A stretch of DNA of 64,000 nt from an uncultured Lachnospiraceae bacterium (GCA_902789175.1 CADANF010000017.1:1-64000), one strand, 5' to 3'. Shown: positions 8,325 through 17,197, numbered from the stretch's first letter. Notes: a model not told the origin generated them from the letters alone. Program-made: numbers and translations.

Positions 8325-9475
8325 GAAAGTCTCTCCTTAAAATCCTCATATGAGAATTCTTTTATAAGACGGCATTCACCTTCTTCATCCATTGCATATA
8401 TAGAAGGAAGAGCCATGCCGTTAAATGTATTATTTTTTACCATTGAATAAATGGCCATATCTTCGAAATAAAGTCTGTCTCCCGGCTTTATCTTACTATC
8501 AAATGAATAATCTCCTATCACATCCCCGGCAAGACAGGTACAAGAAGAAAGCCTGTAACTATAAGGCTTTTCACCCTTTTTTCCACTGTCTTTAAGAGGT
8601 GGACGATAAGGCATTTCTAAAACATCCGGCATATGGCAGGCAGCAGATGCATCCAGTAAAAGAATAGAGATATCATTTTCAACTATATCAAGTACTTCTG
8701 TCACAAGATAACCTGCATTAAGGGCAACAGCCTCCCCCGGTTCAAGATAAACTTCTACCGAGTATGTATCTTTAAGGCGTCTGATAAGACTGATCAGCTC
8801 ATCCACTCCATAATCTTTACGGCTTATATGATGTCCGCCTCCAAGATTAAGCCATTTGATCTTAGGGTTCTTTAAAATATCTCCAAACTTTTCTTCTAAA
8901 GCTGCTACTGTTGTGATAAGATCATCCACATTCTGCTCGCAGAGTGTATGCATATGGATACCATCTACCAAGTCAAATAAACCAGGATATTCCTTTATAC
9001 CCTTATCGAAATTTTTTCTTGTTACTCCAAGTCTTGAACCAGGAGCACATGGGTCATATATCTCATGATCTCCTTCTTGCGTCGAACACTCAGGATTTAT
9101 GCGAAGGCCAATGCCTTTACCGGCCTTTTTTATTATCTCTGCATATTTATCTAACTGTGAAAAAGAATTAAAGATAATATGATCACAGATACGGCTTATC
9201 TCATCTATCTCGTCCTTTTTATAAGCCGGTGAAAAGATATGATTTTCCTTCCCCATTTCCTCTGCTCCAAGCCTTGCTTCGTAAAGTCCTGATGCAGTTG
9301 CTCCGGAAAGATATTTAGCTATAAGCTTATACTCTGCAAATGCTGAGAAAGCCTTCTGGGCAAGGAGAATCTTACATCCTGCTTCTTTTTCAACCCTGGA
9401 AAGAATCTGCAAATTTTCCTTAAGCTTTTTTTCATCTATCACATAGGATGGTGTAGGAATTTCCGTGATCTTCAT
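8321..9475 (-). CDS. nspC: Carboxynorspermidine/carboxyspermidine decarboxylase
   Basis: A 384-aa PLP enzyme of the alanine-racemase fold that removes the carboxyl group from carboxy(nor)spermidine to give (nor)spermidine. K41 in LLAQKAFSAF is the expected PLP lysine; HMHTLCEQN, GGGHHISRKDYG and LEPGEA are family motifs. It follows the dehydrogenase that makes its substrate and overlaps aguA. The pathway, aspartate semialdehyde plus diamine, is well known in gut bacteria. Whether the in vivo substrate is carboxyspermidine, carboxynorspermidine or a carboxyaminopropyl-agmatine cannot be read from sequence; putrescine made by AguAB makes spermidine the default product. Confidence 0.93.
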   Translation of the reverse strand: MKITEIPTPSYVIDEKKLKENLQILSRVEKEAGCKILLAQKAFSAFAEYKLIAKYLSGATASGLYEARLGAEEMGKENHIFSPAYKKDEIDEISRICDHIIFNSFSQLDKYAEIIKKAGKGIGLRINPECSTQEGDHEIYDPCAPGSRLGVTRKNFDKGIKEYPGLFDLVDGIHMHTLCEQNVDDLITTVAALEEKFGDILKNPKIKWLNLGGGHHISRKDYGVDELISLIRRLKDTYSVEVYLEPGEAVALNAGYLVTEVLDIVENDISILLLDASAACHMPDVLEMPYRPPLKDSGKKGEKPYSYRLSSCTCLAGDVIGDYSFDSKIKPGDRLYFEDMAIYSMVKNNTFNGMALPSIYAMDEEGECRLIKEFSYEDFKERLS

Positions 9476-9607
9476 GTTAAATCTCCATTTAAAAAATTAT
9501 CTTGTTGTTCGACATATATTTGAAAAGTTTTTCCCTGCCAAGTCATAAGACGCTCTACATATATAAAGTACTAACTCTAACATACTTTTTAGAGTCTTAA
9601 ACTACAT

Positions 9608-10870
9608 TTAGTCAACAAGCACAGGGTTTTCGTCTACAACCCAAGGAAGGCCGTACTTATTAAGCGCTTCCATATATGGATCTGGATCAAATTCGTCTGT
9701 TGTAAATACCCCCGGTTTCTTCCACTGACCGGTTGCAAGAAGCATAGTTCCGATCATAGCTGGAACACCTGTTGTATAAGAGATAGCCTGTGAACCAAGC
9801 TCCTTATAGCATTCCTGGTGATCGCATACGTTGTAGATATAGATTTTTCTTTCTTTTCCATCCTTCTTACCAGTGAAGATACATCCGATATTTGTCTTAC
9901 CAACAGTTCTTGGTCCAAGAGAAGCTGGGTCTGGAAGAAGTGCTTTAAGGAACTGGATAGGAACGATCTCTGTTCCATTATAGTTAATAGGCTCTGTTGA
10001 AAGCATTCCAACATCTTCAAGACATCTCATATGATCAAGATAGCTCTGTCCAAATGTCATAAAGAATCTGATTCTCTTTACTTCAGGCATATTACGTCCA
10101 AGGGCTTCAATCTCTTCGTGATGAAGAAGATACATATCCTTTTCTCCAACCTGATCGAAGTTATATTTTCTATGAATGCTCATAGCAGGAATCTCAACCC
10201 ACTTACCGTTTTCAAGGTATGAACCAGGAGCTGATACTTCTCTTAAGTTGATCTCAGGATTAAAGTTTGTGGCAAATGCATATCCATGATCACCACCGTT
10301 GCAGTCAAGAATATCGATAGTATCTATCTCATCAAAATAATGCTTCTTTGCATATGCCGCAAATACGCTGGTTACACCTGGATCAAAACCTGTTCCAAGG
10401 ATAGCTGTAAGACCAGCCTTTTCAAACTTCTCCTTATAAGCCCACTGCCATGAATAATCGAAATATGCAGAGAATCCAAGTTCTTTACATCTTTTGTCAT
10501 AAACCTTTCTCCATTCAGGGTCATCAATATTTTCAGGCTCATAATTTGCTGTATCTACATAATGAACCCCTGCATTAAGGCAGGCATCCATAATTGTAAG
10601 ATCCTGATAAGGAAGAGCTACATTTAAAACCATATCTGGAGCGTAATCCTTAATAAGGGCTGTTAATTCATCTACATTATCAGCATCAACTTTTGCTGTT
10701 ACAATGCGGGTCTTTGAACCCTCAGCCTCAATCTTTTTCTTTAAGTCGTCGCACTTTGAAACAGTTCGGCTGGCTATCATCATATCTGTAAAGACCTCAT
10801 CTAATTTTGCGATCTTCTGAATTGCTACCTGAGCTACACCTCCGCAGCCTATTACCATAACTTTGCTCAT
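9608..10870 (-). CDS. Carboxynorspermidine/carboxyspermidine dehydrogenase (saccharopine dehydrogenase-like)
   Basis: A 420-aa NADPH-dependent enzyme of the saccharopine dehydrogenase family. The N-terminal Rossmann motif VMVIGCGGVAQVA (residues 4-16) and VNVALPYQDLTIMDAC are typical of carboxynorspermidine synthase, which reductively condenses L-aspartate-beta-semialdehyde with a diamine. Its product is the substrate of NspC encoded next. About 130 bases separate the two genes, with no clear terminator between them. The stop of speE lies just upstream of the ATG here, so translation is probably coupled. Confidence 0.92.
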   Translation of the reverse strand: MSKVMVIGCGGVAQVAIQKIAKLDEVFTDMMIASRTVSKCDDLKKKIEAEGSKTRIVTAKVDADNVDELTALIKDYAPDMVLNVALPYQDLTIMDACLNAGVHYVDTANYEPENIDDPEWRKVYDKRCKELGFSAYFDYSWQWAYKEKFEKAGLTAILGTGFDPGVTSVFAAYAKKHYFDEIDTIDILDCNGGDHGYAFATNFNPEINLREVSAPGSYLENGKWVEIPAMSIHRKYNFDQVGEKDMYLLHHEEIEALGRNMPEVKRIRFFMTFGQSYLDHMRCLEDVGMLSTEPINYNGTEIVPIQFLKALLPDPASLGPRTVGKTNIGCIFTGKKDGKERKIYIYNVCDHQECYKELGSQAISYTTGVPAMIGTMLLATGQWKKPGVFTTDEFDPDPYMEALNKYGLPWVVDENPVLVD

Positions 10871-10872
10871 AT

Positions 10873-11727
10873 CTATTTTTCCTCCTCTGAAAGAATATCC
10901 TCTACGTATTTTGGAAGCATAAATGCTCCTCTGTGAAGATTGGTAGTATAATACCAGGTCTTTAATTTTCTCTCATTCCACTTAGCAGGATTAAAATCCT
11001 TAAGTGGATGATATTTTTTAGATGCAAATCCAAACATCCAGTATCCTGCAGGACAGGTTGGAATGCTGGCCTGATATACACGGCTTATTGGAAATGATCT
11101 GAATACCTTTCTATGCATGGCACGGAACGCTGCCTCGTCCTCATCATAGAATGGGCTGCCGTGCTGATATACCATGATTCCATCTTCATGAAGCGCCTTG
11201 AAGCAGCTTCCATAAAACTCTCTGGTAAAAAGTCCTTCCGTATGCCCAAAAGGATCAGTAGAATCATTTATGATAAGATCATATTTATCCTGACACCTTC
11301 TAAGGAATCTAAGACCATCCATATTTGTGATATGAACTCTGTCATCATCAAATCCCTTTGCTGTTTCCGGGAAGAATTTCTTTGAAACCTTAACGAACAT
11401 CTCATCCTGCTCAACTACATCAATGTTTTCGATTTCCGGATACATGGTAAGAACCTTTGCTACGCCTCCATCACCACCACCGATGATAAGAACATTTTTT
11501 ACATTAGGGTGCACTGCCATAGGCACATGAACCACCATTTCATTATAGATAAATTCATCAGCATCCGAGAAAATGATCTCTCCATCCAGTACGATTATCT
11601 TTCCATATTCCGGAGTCTTAAATACATCTATCCTCTGGTAATCGCTCTGGCCTGAATATAACTGTTTTTCTACACGTACCTGGTGTCTTACATTATCAGT
11701 ATCTGATTGTGAAAACCAAATTTCCAT
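10873..11727 (-). CDS. speE: Spermidine synthase-like aminopropyltransferase
   Basis: A class I methyltransferase-fold aminopropyltransferase. VLIIGGGDGGVAK is the dcSAM-binding motif, followed by NDSTDPFGHTEGLF and the C-terminal PTCPAGYWMFGFASK. The start is placed at 11727 because ATAAGGAGGCAGCTG precedes that ATG and the 13 upstream codons would overlap speA; this gives 284 aa. Spermidine synthases use decarboxylated SAM, yet no S-adenosylmethionine decarboxylase (speD) is in the operon, which instead carries a dehydrogenase/decarboxylase pair for the same conversion. It may rely on a distant speD or use another acceptor such as agmatine. Confidence 0.93.
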   Translation of the reverse strand: MEIWFSQSDTDNVRHQVRVEKQLYSGQSDYQRIDVFKTPEYGKIIVLDGEIIFSDADEFIYNEMVVHVPMAVHPNVKNVLIIGGGDGGVAKVLTMYPEIENIDVVEQDEMFVKVSKKFFPETAKGFDDDRVHITNMDGLRFLRRCQDKYDLIINDSTDPFGHTEGLFTREFYGSCFKALHEDGIMVYQHGSPFYDEDEAAFRAMHRKVFRSFPISRVYQASIPTCPAGYWMFGFASKKYHPLKDFNPAKWNERKLKTWYYTTNLHRGAFMLPKYVEDILSEEEK

Positions 11728-11738
11728 CAGCTGCCTCC

Positions 11739-13187
11739 TTATACCATAACATCTATCATCATACACTCAGGATCTCTTGTTCCCATTAATGAACAACCTT
11801 TTTCTCTTGAGTAGTCAATATATTCTATTATTTCTTCTGTGATCAGCTCTCCCGGAGTAAGAATAGGAATTCCCGGTGGATAACACATTACTAATTCTCC
11901 GCTTATCTTTCCTGCTGCATCCTTTACAGGGACTGTCATCTTGCTTCCATAAAATGCCTCTTTCGGTGAAAGCTTTAATTCCGGCTGTATAAACTCTCCG
12001 CAGTAAAGATCATTTCTATCCTTTTCATAAACTCTCTTAATATCTTCAAGAGCTCCAACAAGTCTTTCAATATCCTGCATTCTGTCTCCAATGGATATAT
12101 AAGCAAGGATATTTCCGATATCGCCAAACTCGATCTGAATATCATATTCATCGCGAAGGATGTCATATACTTCAATACCTGTAAGACCTATGCCCTGGGT
12201 ATAGACAGACAGCTTAGTTACATCGAAATCATATACGCTGTCTCCGTCAATAAGTTCACGGCCGTAAGCATAATAACCGCCAAGATCATTTATCTCTTCT
12301 CTTGCATATTCCGCCATTCTGGTAACCTTGCTGAAGGCTTCTCTTCCGTGTAGCGCAAGATTTCTTCTTGAAATATCAAGACTTGAGATAAGAAGATAAG
12401 AAGCACTTGTAGTCTGGGTAAGATTAATTATCGACTGCATGTATTCTCCATCTACATTTGGTCCTGTAAGAAGTATTGAGCTCTGAGTCAGACTTCCTCC
12501 TGATTTATGCATTGAAACAGCAGCCATATCCGCGCCAGCTTCCATACCTGAAACAGGAAGTCCTTCTCCAAAATAAAGATGAGTTCCATGAGCTTCATCT
12601 ACAAGAGCTTTCATTCCCGCCTTATGAGCCATATCAACTAATTTTTTTAAATCAGAGGCGATCCCATAATAAGTAGGATTATTTACAAATATTGCTTTTG
12701 CGTTTGGATGTTCCTTAATAGCTTTTTCAACTTCGTGAGCTTCCATACCTGTTGCGATACCTATTTCCGGATTGACCTTAACCGGCACATAAACAGGGAT
12801 ACCGCCGCAAAGTACTAAAGCATTTATAACACTCTTATGGACATTTCTTGGAAGGATTATCTCATCGCCATCTCTAATGGTTGCCAGGACCATGCACTGA
12901 ACTGCCGATGTTGTTCCATTTACCATAAAGAAAGCTCTATCTGCTCCGAAGGCATCTGCGGTAAGATTCTCAGCTTCCCTGATAACTGAAACAGGATGAC
13001 TCAGGTTATCCAGCATCTTCATGGAATTAACATCCACTCCAACACATTTTTCTCCTAAGAAATCCAGGAGTTCTGTATTGCCTCTACCTCTTTTATGTCC
13101 AGGAACATCAAATGGTACTACTCTTCTTTTTCTAAGTTCTATCAGCGCATCATAAACCGGCGCCAACTGCTGTCTTACAATATTCAT
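11739..13187 (-). CDS. speA: Arginine decarboxylase (Orn/Lys/Arg decarboxylase family)
   Basis: A 482-aa PLP enzyme of the aspartate aminotransferase-fold Orn/Lys/Arg decarboxylase group. DEAHGTH (198-204) and SMHKSGGSLTQSS with PLP lysine K228 are clear. The compact length and the lack of the N-terminal wing domain resemble the Bacillus SpeA type. With agmatine deiminase and N-carbamoylputrescine amidase downstream, arginine is the expected substrate and agmatine the product. It is the first gene of the polyamine operon; its ribosome site (GGGTGAG) is weak, and it is preceded by a long leader with an intrinsic terminator, so expression is probably set by transcription attenuation. Confidence 0.93.
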   Translation of the reverse strand: MNIVRQQLAPVYDALIELRKRRVVPFDVPGHKRGRGNTELLDFLGEKCVGVDVNSMKMLDNLSHPVSVIREAENLTADAFGADRAFFMVNGTTSAVQCMVLATIRDGDEIILPRNVHKSVINALVLCGGIPVYVPVKVNPEIGIATGMEAHEVEKAIKEHPNAKAIFVNNPTYYGIASDLKKLVDMAHKAGMKALVDEAHGTHLYFGEGLPVSGMEAGADMAAVSMHKSGGSLTQSSILLTGPNVDGEYMQSIINLTQTTSASYLLISSLDISRRNLALHGREAFSKVTRMAEYAREEINDLGGYYAYGRELIDGDSVYDFDVTKLSVYTQGIGLTGIEVYDILRDEYDIQIEFGDIGNILAYISIGDRMQDIERLVGALEDIKRVYEKDRNDLYCGEFIQPELKLSPKEAFYGSKMTVPVKDAAGKISGELVMCYPPGIPILTPGELITEEIIEYIDYSREKGCSLMGTRDPECMMIDVMV

Positions 13188-13308
13188 GTCATCTCACCCA
13201 CTGATTATTTTTTTTTGCAACATTTGACCGGGTTGCTTAAAAGTTCTTTTACTTAGCCGTAAAAATCCATAAGCCTTATATTTTCAAGGTTTATCGCTTT
13301 CTTTTCAG

Positions 13309-13346
13309 CAAAAAAATAAAGCCAGAACGCGAAATGGCATCCTGGC
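13309..13346 (-). terminator. Attenuator terminator in the polyamine operon leader
   Basis: On the - strand GCCAGGATGC, loop CATTTC and GCGTTCTGGC form a 10-bp stem (two G-T pairs) followed by TTTATTTTTTTGC. It lies about 120 bases before the speA start and after ~230 bases of leader, so it would stop transcription before the operon unless prevented. Confidence 0.85.
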
Positions 13347-13577
13347 AACATAGTCATTCTTATTTAAAGATTTTCTGCTTTTATTCGGAGACGTCACGAA
13401 ATATTTTGCAAATTATCTAACGAAATTTGACCATTTAACAGGATTCATTCCTGAAAATTTAAGTTCTCCTGATTATCTTAGTTTTAAGAATATCAGGACC
13501 GGCCTCTCACTTTCTCGTGCCGCCGGCTACTCAATCAATGTCGCTTTGCAAAACATTCCTGTCTGCTCACTTAGTCA
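13309..13577 (-). ncRNA. Structured leader RNA of the polyamine operon (candidate riboswitch)
   Basis: From the promoter at 13579-13608 the transcript runs through three hairpins before the terminator: a GC-rich stem (13498-13528, CCGGC/GCCGG with inner CAC/GTG), a 32-base stem-loop (13467-13498, TCCTGAT/ATCAGGA plus TCTTA/TAAGA), and CAGGAATGAATCCTG (13439-13453). The 3' arm of the last one (ATCCTG) can pair with CAGGAT in the terminator's 5' arm, which would make it an antiterminator. I see no T-box NCCA-binding bulge and no match to ykkC, SAM or lysine consensus sequences. Together with 13347-13438 and 13609-13810, which hold nothing else I can name, this accounts for the 623-base gap 13188-13810. 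Confidence 0.55.
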
Positions 13578-13578
13578 A

Positions 13579-13608
13579 AATATAGCATTGTTTTAATCAT
13601 TGTGTCAA
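13579..13608 (-). promoter_or_regulatory. Promoter of the polyamine operon
   Basis: On the - strand TTGACA (13608-13603) and TATATT (13584-13579) are separated by 18 bases. Transcription would begin just past 13577, placing ~390 bases of leader before speA. Confidence 0.7.
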
Positions 13609-13810
13609 CTGTAAAATCGCCTACAAATGATATACAATAATGTTCGCTGAATAGTCATATTTTAAATAGTGATAAATGGTCATTTTTTTGCTAAAATTGG
13701 GTTAAATCTTGTTGTTTTTATTAATGTAAATATGTACAATATGTCAGGATACTAAAAATAAAATTTTAGTTTCTAAAATGCAATAAACATTTTTTAGAGG
13801 AGAAGACTAT

Positions 13811-14494
13811 ATGACAAAACAGCAAAAACAATTAATAGCAGCACTATCAGCTATGTTATTTATGGGTGAGGTATTCGGTCTCATAATCTCAGTACTTAAC
13901 CAGTTAAAAAAAGGTAATCCATGGTACTATGTTTTTAAAGCTTATACACAGGATTCAAATATCATTTCTATGTTTAGCGCATTTGTACTTTTATTAGCAA
14001 CTATTAAAGCTCTTAGATCAGAGTCAGAGATTTCTCATAAAGCTCTTGTATTCCGTTATGTAACTACATGTCTTACAACAGTTACTTTACTTATTGTACT
14101 TGTTGTCCTTGCGCCAAGTAACGATCCTGATACTGGTGGTTTCAAGCACAACTTCTTTTCTGGATCACTTTTCTGGTATCATGGTTTCTGCCCAATCCTT
14201 GCTCTTCTTATGTTCCTTTTCTTCGAAGGAAAACATGACCTTAGGGCAAAGAATATAATACTTGCTATAATCCCAACTTTCTTATATGCGATAGTATGGG
14301 TTTCACTTGTTTCTTTTAATATCGTTCCGGACGAAGATGCGCCATACCCATTCCTTAGAGTACATCAGCAGTCTGTTAGCACATCTGTTATGTGGTGCTG
14401 CATCATACTTGGTGTTGCTGCAGTTGTTGCAACAGTTTTATTCTTTATCGGAAGAGAAAAGAAGACTATCATAAAGGAAAATACAGAAGAATAG
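13811..14494 (+). CDS. Multi-pass membrane protein (Pr6Pr-like)
   Basis: A 227-aa integral membrane protein with about six hydrophobic segments (roughly residues 8-30, 50-67, 80-100, 125-140, 150-170, 192-215). Features such as AYTQDSNIISMF, a HNFF...YHGFCPILALLMFLFFE block and YPFLRV resemble the Pr6Pr/DUF family of small Firmicute membrane proteins, whose role is unknown. The start has AGAGGAGA about 9 bases upstream. It lies alone on the + strand, divergent from the polyamine operon, and ends shortly before a transposase scrap. No catalytic motif is visible; I assign no function. Confidence 0.8.
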   Translation: MTKQQKQLIAALSAMLFMGEVFGLIISVLNQLKKGNPWYYVFKAYTQDSNIISMFSAFVLLLATIKALRSESEISHKALVFRYVTTCLTTVTLLIVLVVLAPSNDPDTGGFKHNFFSGSLFWYHGFCPILALLMFLFFEGKHDLRAKNIILAIIPTFLYAIVWVSLVSFNIVPDEDAPYPFLRVHQQSVSTSVMWCCIILGVAAVVATVLFFIGREKKTIIKENTEE

Positions 14495-14551
14495 ATTCTT
14501 TATTAAAGAAAGGGGCTGTAAAAAAAGTCCCCTGAAAAGGAGCAAAAAAAT

Positions 14552-14582
14552 CGCTTAGACCGTGAGGTTTAAGCGTTTTTTT
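14552..14582 (+). terminator. Intrinsic terminator after the membrane protein gene
   Basis: CGCTTAGACC and GGTTTAAGCG close a GTGA loop (one G-T pair) and are followed by TTTTTTT. It sits where the 5' part of an IS1182-like element begins, just after an AGGGG...CCCCT inverted repeat (about 14510-14534), so it may have come with the element. Confidence 0.8.
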
Positions 14583-14595
14583 GGTACAATTAATT

Positions 14596-14754
14596 ATGCT
14601 ACTAAATAATAATACCAGTGGTAATTATACACTCCATCAACTTAAATTGCCACTAGAAATCGAAAAACTCTGTCGAACTGACATCAACAGGTACATTTTC
14701 GAAGCAGAAAATGTTGATTTGAATCATACATATATTGACGGAACTAAAATTGAA
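14596..14754 (+). pseudogene. IS1182-type transposase remnant, internally deleted
   Basis: Translation from the ATG at 14596 gives NYTLHQLKLPLEIEKL, the start of IS1182-family transposases, and then jumps to NVDLNHTYIDGTKIE, a motif normally about 70 residues further on. The reading frame then passes into the antisense of the neighbouring ABC gene. So only two short pieces of the transposase survive, an internal deletion plus loss of everything after residue ~53. The longer open frame that continues to 14910 is not a gene. It marks an insertion at the damaged end of the ABC locus. Confidence 0.7.
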
Positions 14755-14756
14755 CA

Positions 14757-15424
14757 TCCCGAATATACAACTGAACCATCTTCTATGATTATTATTTCAT
14801 CCATAACCATTATCGGATGCTTTTTTTGTGATATAAAGCTCTGGCAAATGCTATTTTCTTCAACTCTCCTCCACTCTGAGTTGATGTTGTTGCATCAAAC
14901 TCACTATTAATATCGCAATTACCATAAGTTGCTTTGTTTATCACATCCAAAACTTCTTTTTCATTAACTTCTTCTTCAATCGAAATATTAAGCCCTATAC
15001 TTCTCGGGAAAGTCTCGACCTTTTGAGGTAGATAATTAATCTGATATTTGTAAGCATTTCCATCTGATGAATCATCTGAAATTGTTCCATTATAATCATT
15101 TAATCCAATAAAGGAATTAATAAGTGTTGTTTTTCCACATCCGCTATTTCCAATAATGAGGTATTTCTTTTTAGCATCAAAAGAAAGATTAATATCATTT
15201 AAGATAGCTCTATCATCGATTGTCACATTCAGATTATTTACAGTAATTCTATTTACCGACTCAACGTTACTACCCACTTCATCACTAATATTATCATCGT
15301 TATTAAATGCATTAATTATCCTATCCTGTATACTACGAACAGATGCCATATCGTTGATCAAAAGAATTATATGGATAAGCTCCCAGATTATATAACCTGC
15401 CACATAGGTACCCGCTAAAGCCAT
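14757..15424 (-). pseudogene. Truncated, frameshifted ABC transporter (second exporter subunit)
   Basis: The fragment starts within the last part of a transmembrane domain (LAGTYVAGYIIWELIHIILL), so about 280 residues are missing compared with the complete ABC gene upstream. The ATPase domain has Walker A GNSGCGKTT and signature SGGELKK, but at a run of seven A (14827-14833 region) the frame ends as HKKSIR-stop. In the next frame KHPIMVMDE (Walker B) appears and is joined directly to IIIEDGSVVYSG, a typical C-terminal ABC segment, so the D-loop and H-loop region is deleted as well. It then meets the IS1182 scrap. It cannot encode a working exporter. Confidence 0.75.
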
Positions 15425-15663
15425 ATTTTTATTAACAAATCATTAATACTTTTTGTAACTTCATTTATATTTACATCAAACAACTGCATACATTTTTCTG
15501 TTATATTATTAATACCTGCTCCGGATAACAACTGATGTGCAATTAATTTCCCTGTTTCTTGAAAAAAATAAAACTCTTTATTTTTACGATTTAAAACAAT
15601 CAATAAATCAAGCTCATCATATGCTTGCCATGCTATAGATTTTGAAATTTTATATTTTTTCAT
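15415..15663 (-). CDS. PqqD-like RiPP recognition element protein
   Basis: An 82-aa protein with the PqqD-type fold pattern: LLIVLNRKNKEFYFFQETGKLIAHQL followed by a C...FDV...EV..SINDLL helix region. PqqD-like RRE domains bind leader peptides of ribosomally made, modified peptides (RiPPs) and hand them to modifying enzymes. The start is set at 15663, an ATG with GAGG nine bases upstream; the frame overlaps the end of the ABC gene by 14 bases, so translation is coupled. No radical-SAM, lanthionine or lasso enzyme is left beside it. I infer a RiPP locus that has lost its maturation genes. Confidence 0.65.
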   Translation of the reverse strand: MKKYKISKSIAWQAYDELDLLIVLNRKNKEFYFFQETGKLIAHQLLSGAGINNITEKCMQLFDVNINEVTKSINDLLIKIWL

Positions 15664-17197
15664 AACATATATCCTCAATTCTGACTTTTTCCCAATTCTT
15701 CATATCCCATTCTTCAAAATCTGTCTCATGAGAAACCATAATAATAGTTTCTTTCCTTTTTGATAGCATGTGAAATATTTTTTTTGAGTTTATATTGTCC
15801 ACCCCAGCAAAAGGCTCATCCAGAATCAAAATTTTCTTTTTTTGCACTAACATCCTGCAAAGTTTTAGTATCTGTTTTTCTCCACCACTTAATACCGAAC
15901 AATCATTTTCTCTTTTAACCCTTGAATACATCGGAATATACCCTTTATCAAGCCCTGTAAAATCTTGGTATGTTCCAAAGATTGATATATTGTTATACGC
16001 ATCATCGTTAAATACATGTTGATGTTGACTTAAATAATAATAGTTCTTCTTAATTGTTCGTTTACCACTTTCAATTGTATTTCTTCCAGCAATTGTATCT
16101 AATAATGTTGTCTTTCCCTTACCACTTGGTCCTATAATCAGATATTTTTTTCCAATATCAAATCTTGCATTATATAATAATTTTTTATCTGGAAAACTAA
16201 CACATGCCTCCCTAAGAACTATATTTCCCTTTTCTTCTTCTGTGTTATCTCCGGCTTCAATATCTATTTCGTTTATCATTCTTTCTAAACCCAAAACTAT
16301 ATCTTTTGAAGCATTTAATGTATTTATGTCATATAAAATTTCCTGAACTGGTTCTGTAAAAGCCTTAGCATATGTAATTGATGCAATAACTACACCAACC
16401 GTTATATTTCCTCTCATAACCAGAAAACCACATAATATGAAAATAATAATATCAATCAAACAAATTGCTGCTCCTGAAATCGTATTTCCATTAACCTTTG
16501 TTTTTCCAAGTTTATATCTTTTCATTGATAATTCGTCTGTAGATTTTGCATTTTCATCTGAAAAGGCTGATTTTGTATCAACATTCACTAACTCTGCCCC
16601 ATCAAGTAAATCTGATGTTTTTTTAGTATAAACAGCCGCCTGATCAACGAAATCCTTTCCTGCCTTACGCAACTTTTTTTGATATAATCGAGGTGAGAAT
16701 GCTGCCAATATTGATAGGATTATCAATGCAATACAAATTATCGTCGAAGTATAAATTGATATAATTATTGCATAAACCATTACTGATATCGCTGCTTTAA
16801 TTAATGCACATATCGGTTGAAGATAATCTTGCTCAATACTTGTAATATTATTAGTTAACAAAGACAAATACTCGTCACTTTTCTTTTTCTTAAAATCATT
16901 AAATTTTAATTTTAAAATGGCATTATAACAGTCTTTTTTTAATCTATTTTCAAATGTAATTGCACTTTTCCAGACTAATCTCTCAGATCCCCATGTAGCG
17001 ATAAGAAATATTAGAAAAAACAAAGCATATGCAATCACCAAATATTTAAATTCATAATCCTTACCAATAAGACAATGGTCTACTAAATATTCATTGCATA
17101 CTGGAATAAAAGCTAATGCTATTGTAGCCAGCATCGATAAGACTATCTGCCCCAATATATATCCTTTTATCTCTAAAATATAATTTTTAACTCTCAT
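15650..17197 (-). CDS. ABC transporter, fused membrane and ATPase domains
   Basis: A half-transporter of the exporter (type IV ABC) class. Six hydrophobic segments occupy residues ~1-300, and the ATPase domain has Walker A GPSGKGKTT, signature LSGGEKQ, Walker B ILILDEP and H-loop MVSHE. The start is placed at 17197 (MRVKNYILE), where AAGAGG lies six bases upstream, instead of six codons earlier; this gives 515 aa. Such proteins work as dimers, and the partner was probably the damaged ABC gene downstream. With the PqqD-like gene between them, peptide export is the likely former job. Without the partner it may homodimerise or be inactive. Confidence 0.85.
   Translation of the reverse strand: MRVKNYILEIKGYILGQIVLSMLATIALAFIPVCNEYLVDHCLIGKDYEFKYLVIAYALFFLIFLIATWGSERLVWKSAITFENRLKKDCYNAILKLKFNDFKKKKSDEYLSLLTNNITSIEQDYLQPICALIKAAISVMVYAIIISIYTSTIICIALIILSILAAFSPRLYQKKLRKAGKDFVDQAAVYTKKTSDLLDGAELVNVDTKSAFSDENAKSTDELSMKRYKLGKTKVNGNTISGAAICLIDIIIFILCGFLVMRGNITVGVVIASITYAKAFTEPVQEILYDINTLNASKDIVLGLERMINEIDIEAGDNTEEEKGNIVLREACVSFPDKKLLYNARFDIGKKYLIIGPSGKGKTTLLDTIAGRNTIESGKRTIKKNYYYLSQHQHVFNDDAYNNISIFGTYQDFTGLDKGYIPMYSRVKRENDCSVLSGGEKQILKLCRMLVQKKKILILDEPFAGVDNINSKKIFHMLSKRKETIIMVSHETDFEEWDMKNWEKVRIEDICYEKI

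Noticed and set aside
13309..13346. T-box leader upstream of speA
   Set aside because: AGGATGCC lacks the TGGN bulge needed to bind the tRNA NCCA end, and no specifier loop was found.
14581..14910. 109-codon + strand open frame as a gene
   Set aside because: Its first half is a transposase scrap and the rest is antisense to an ABC gene.
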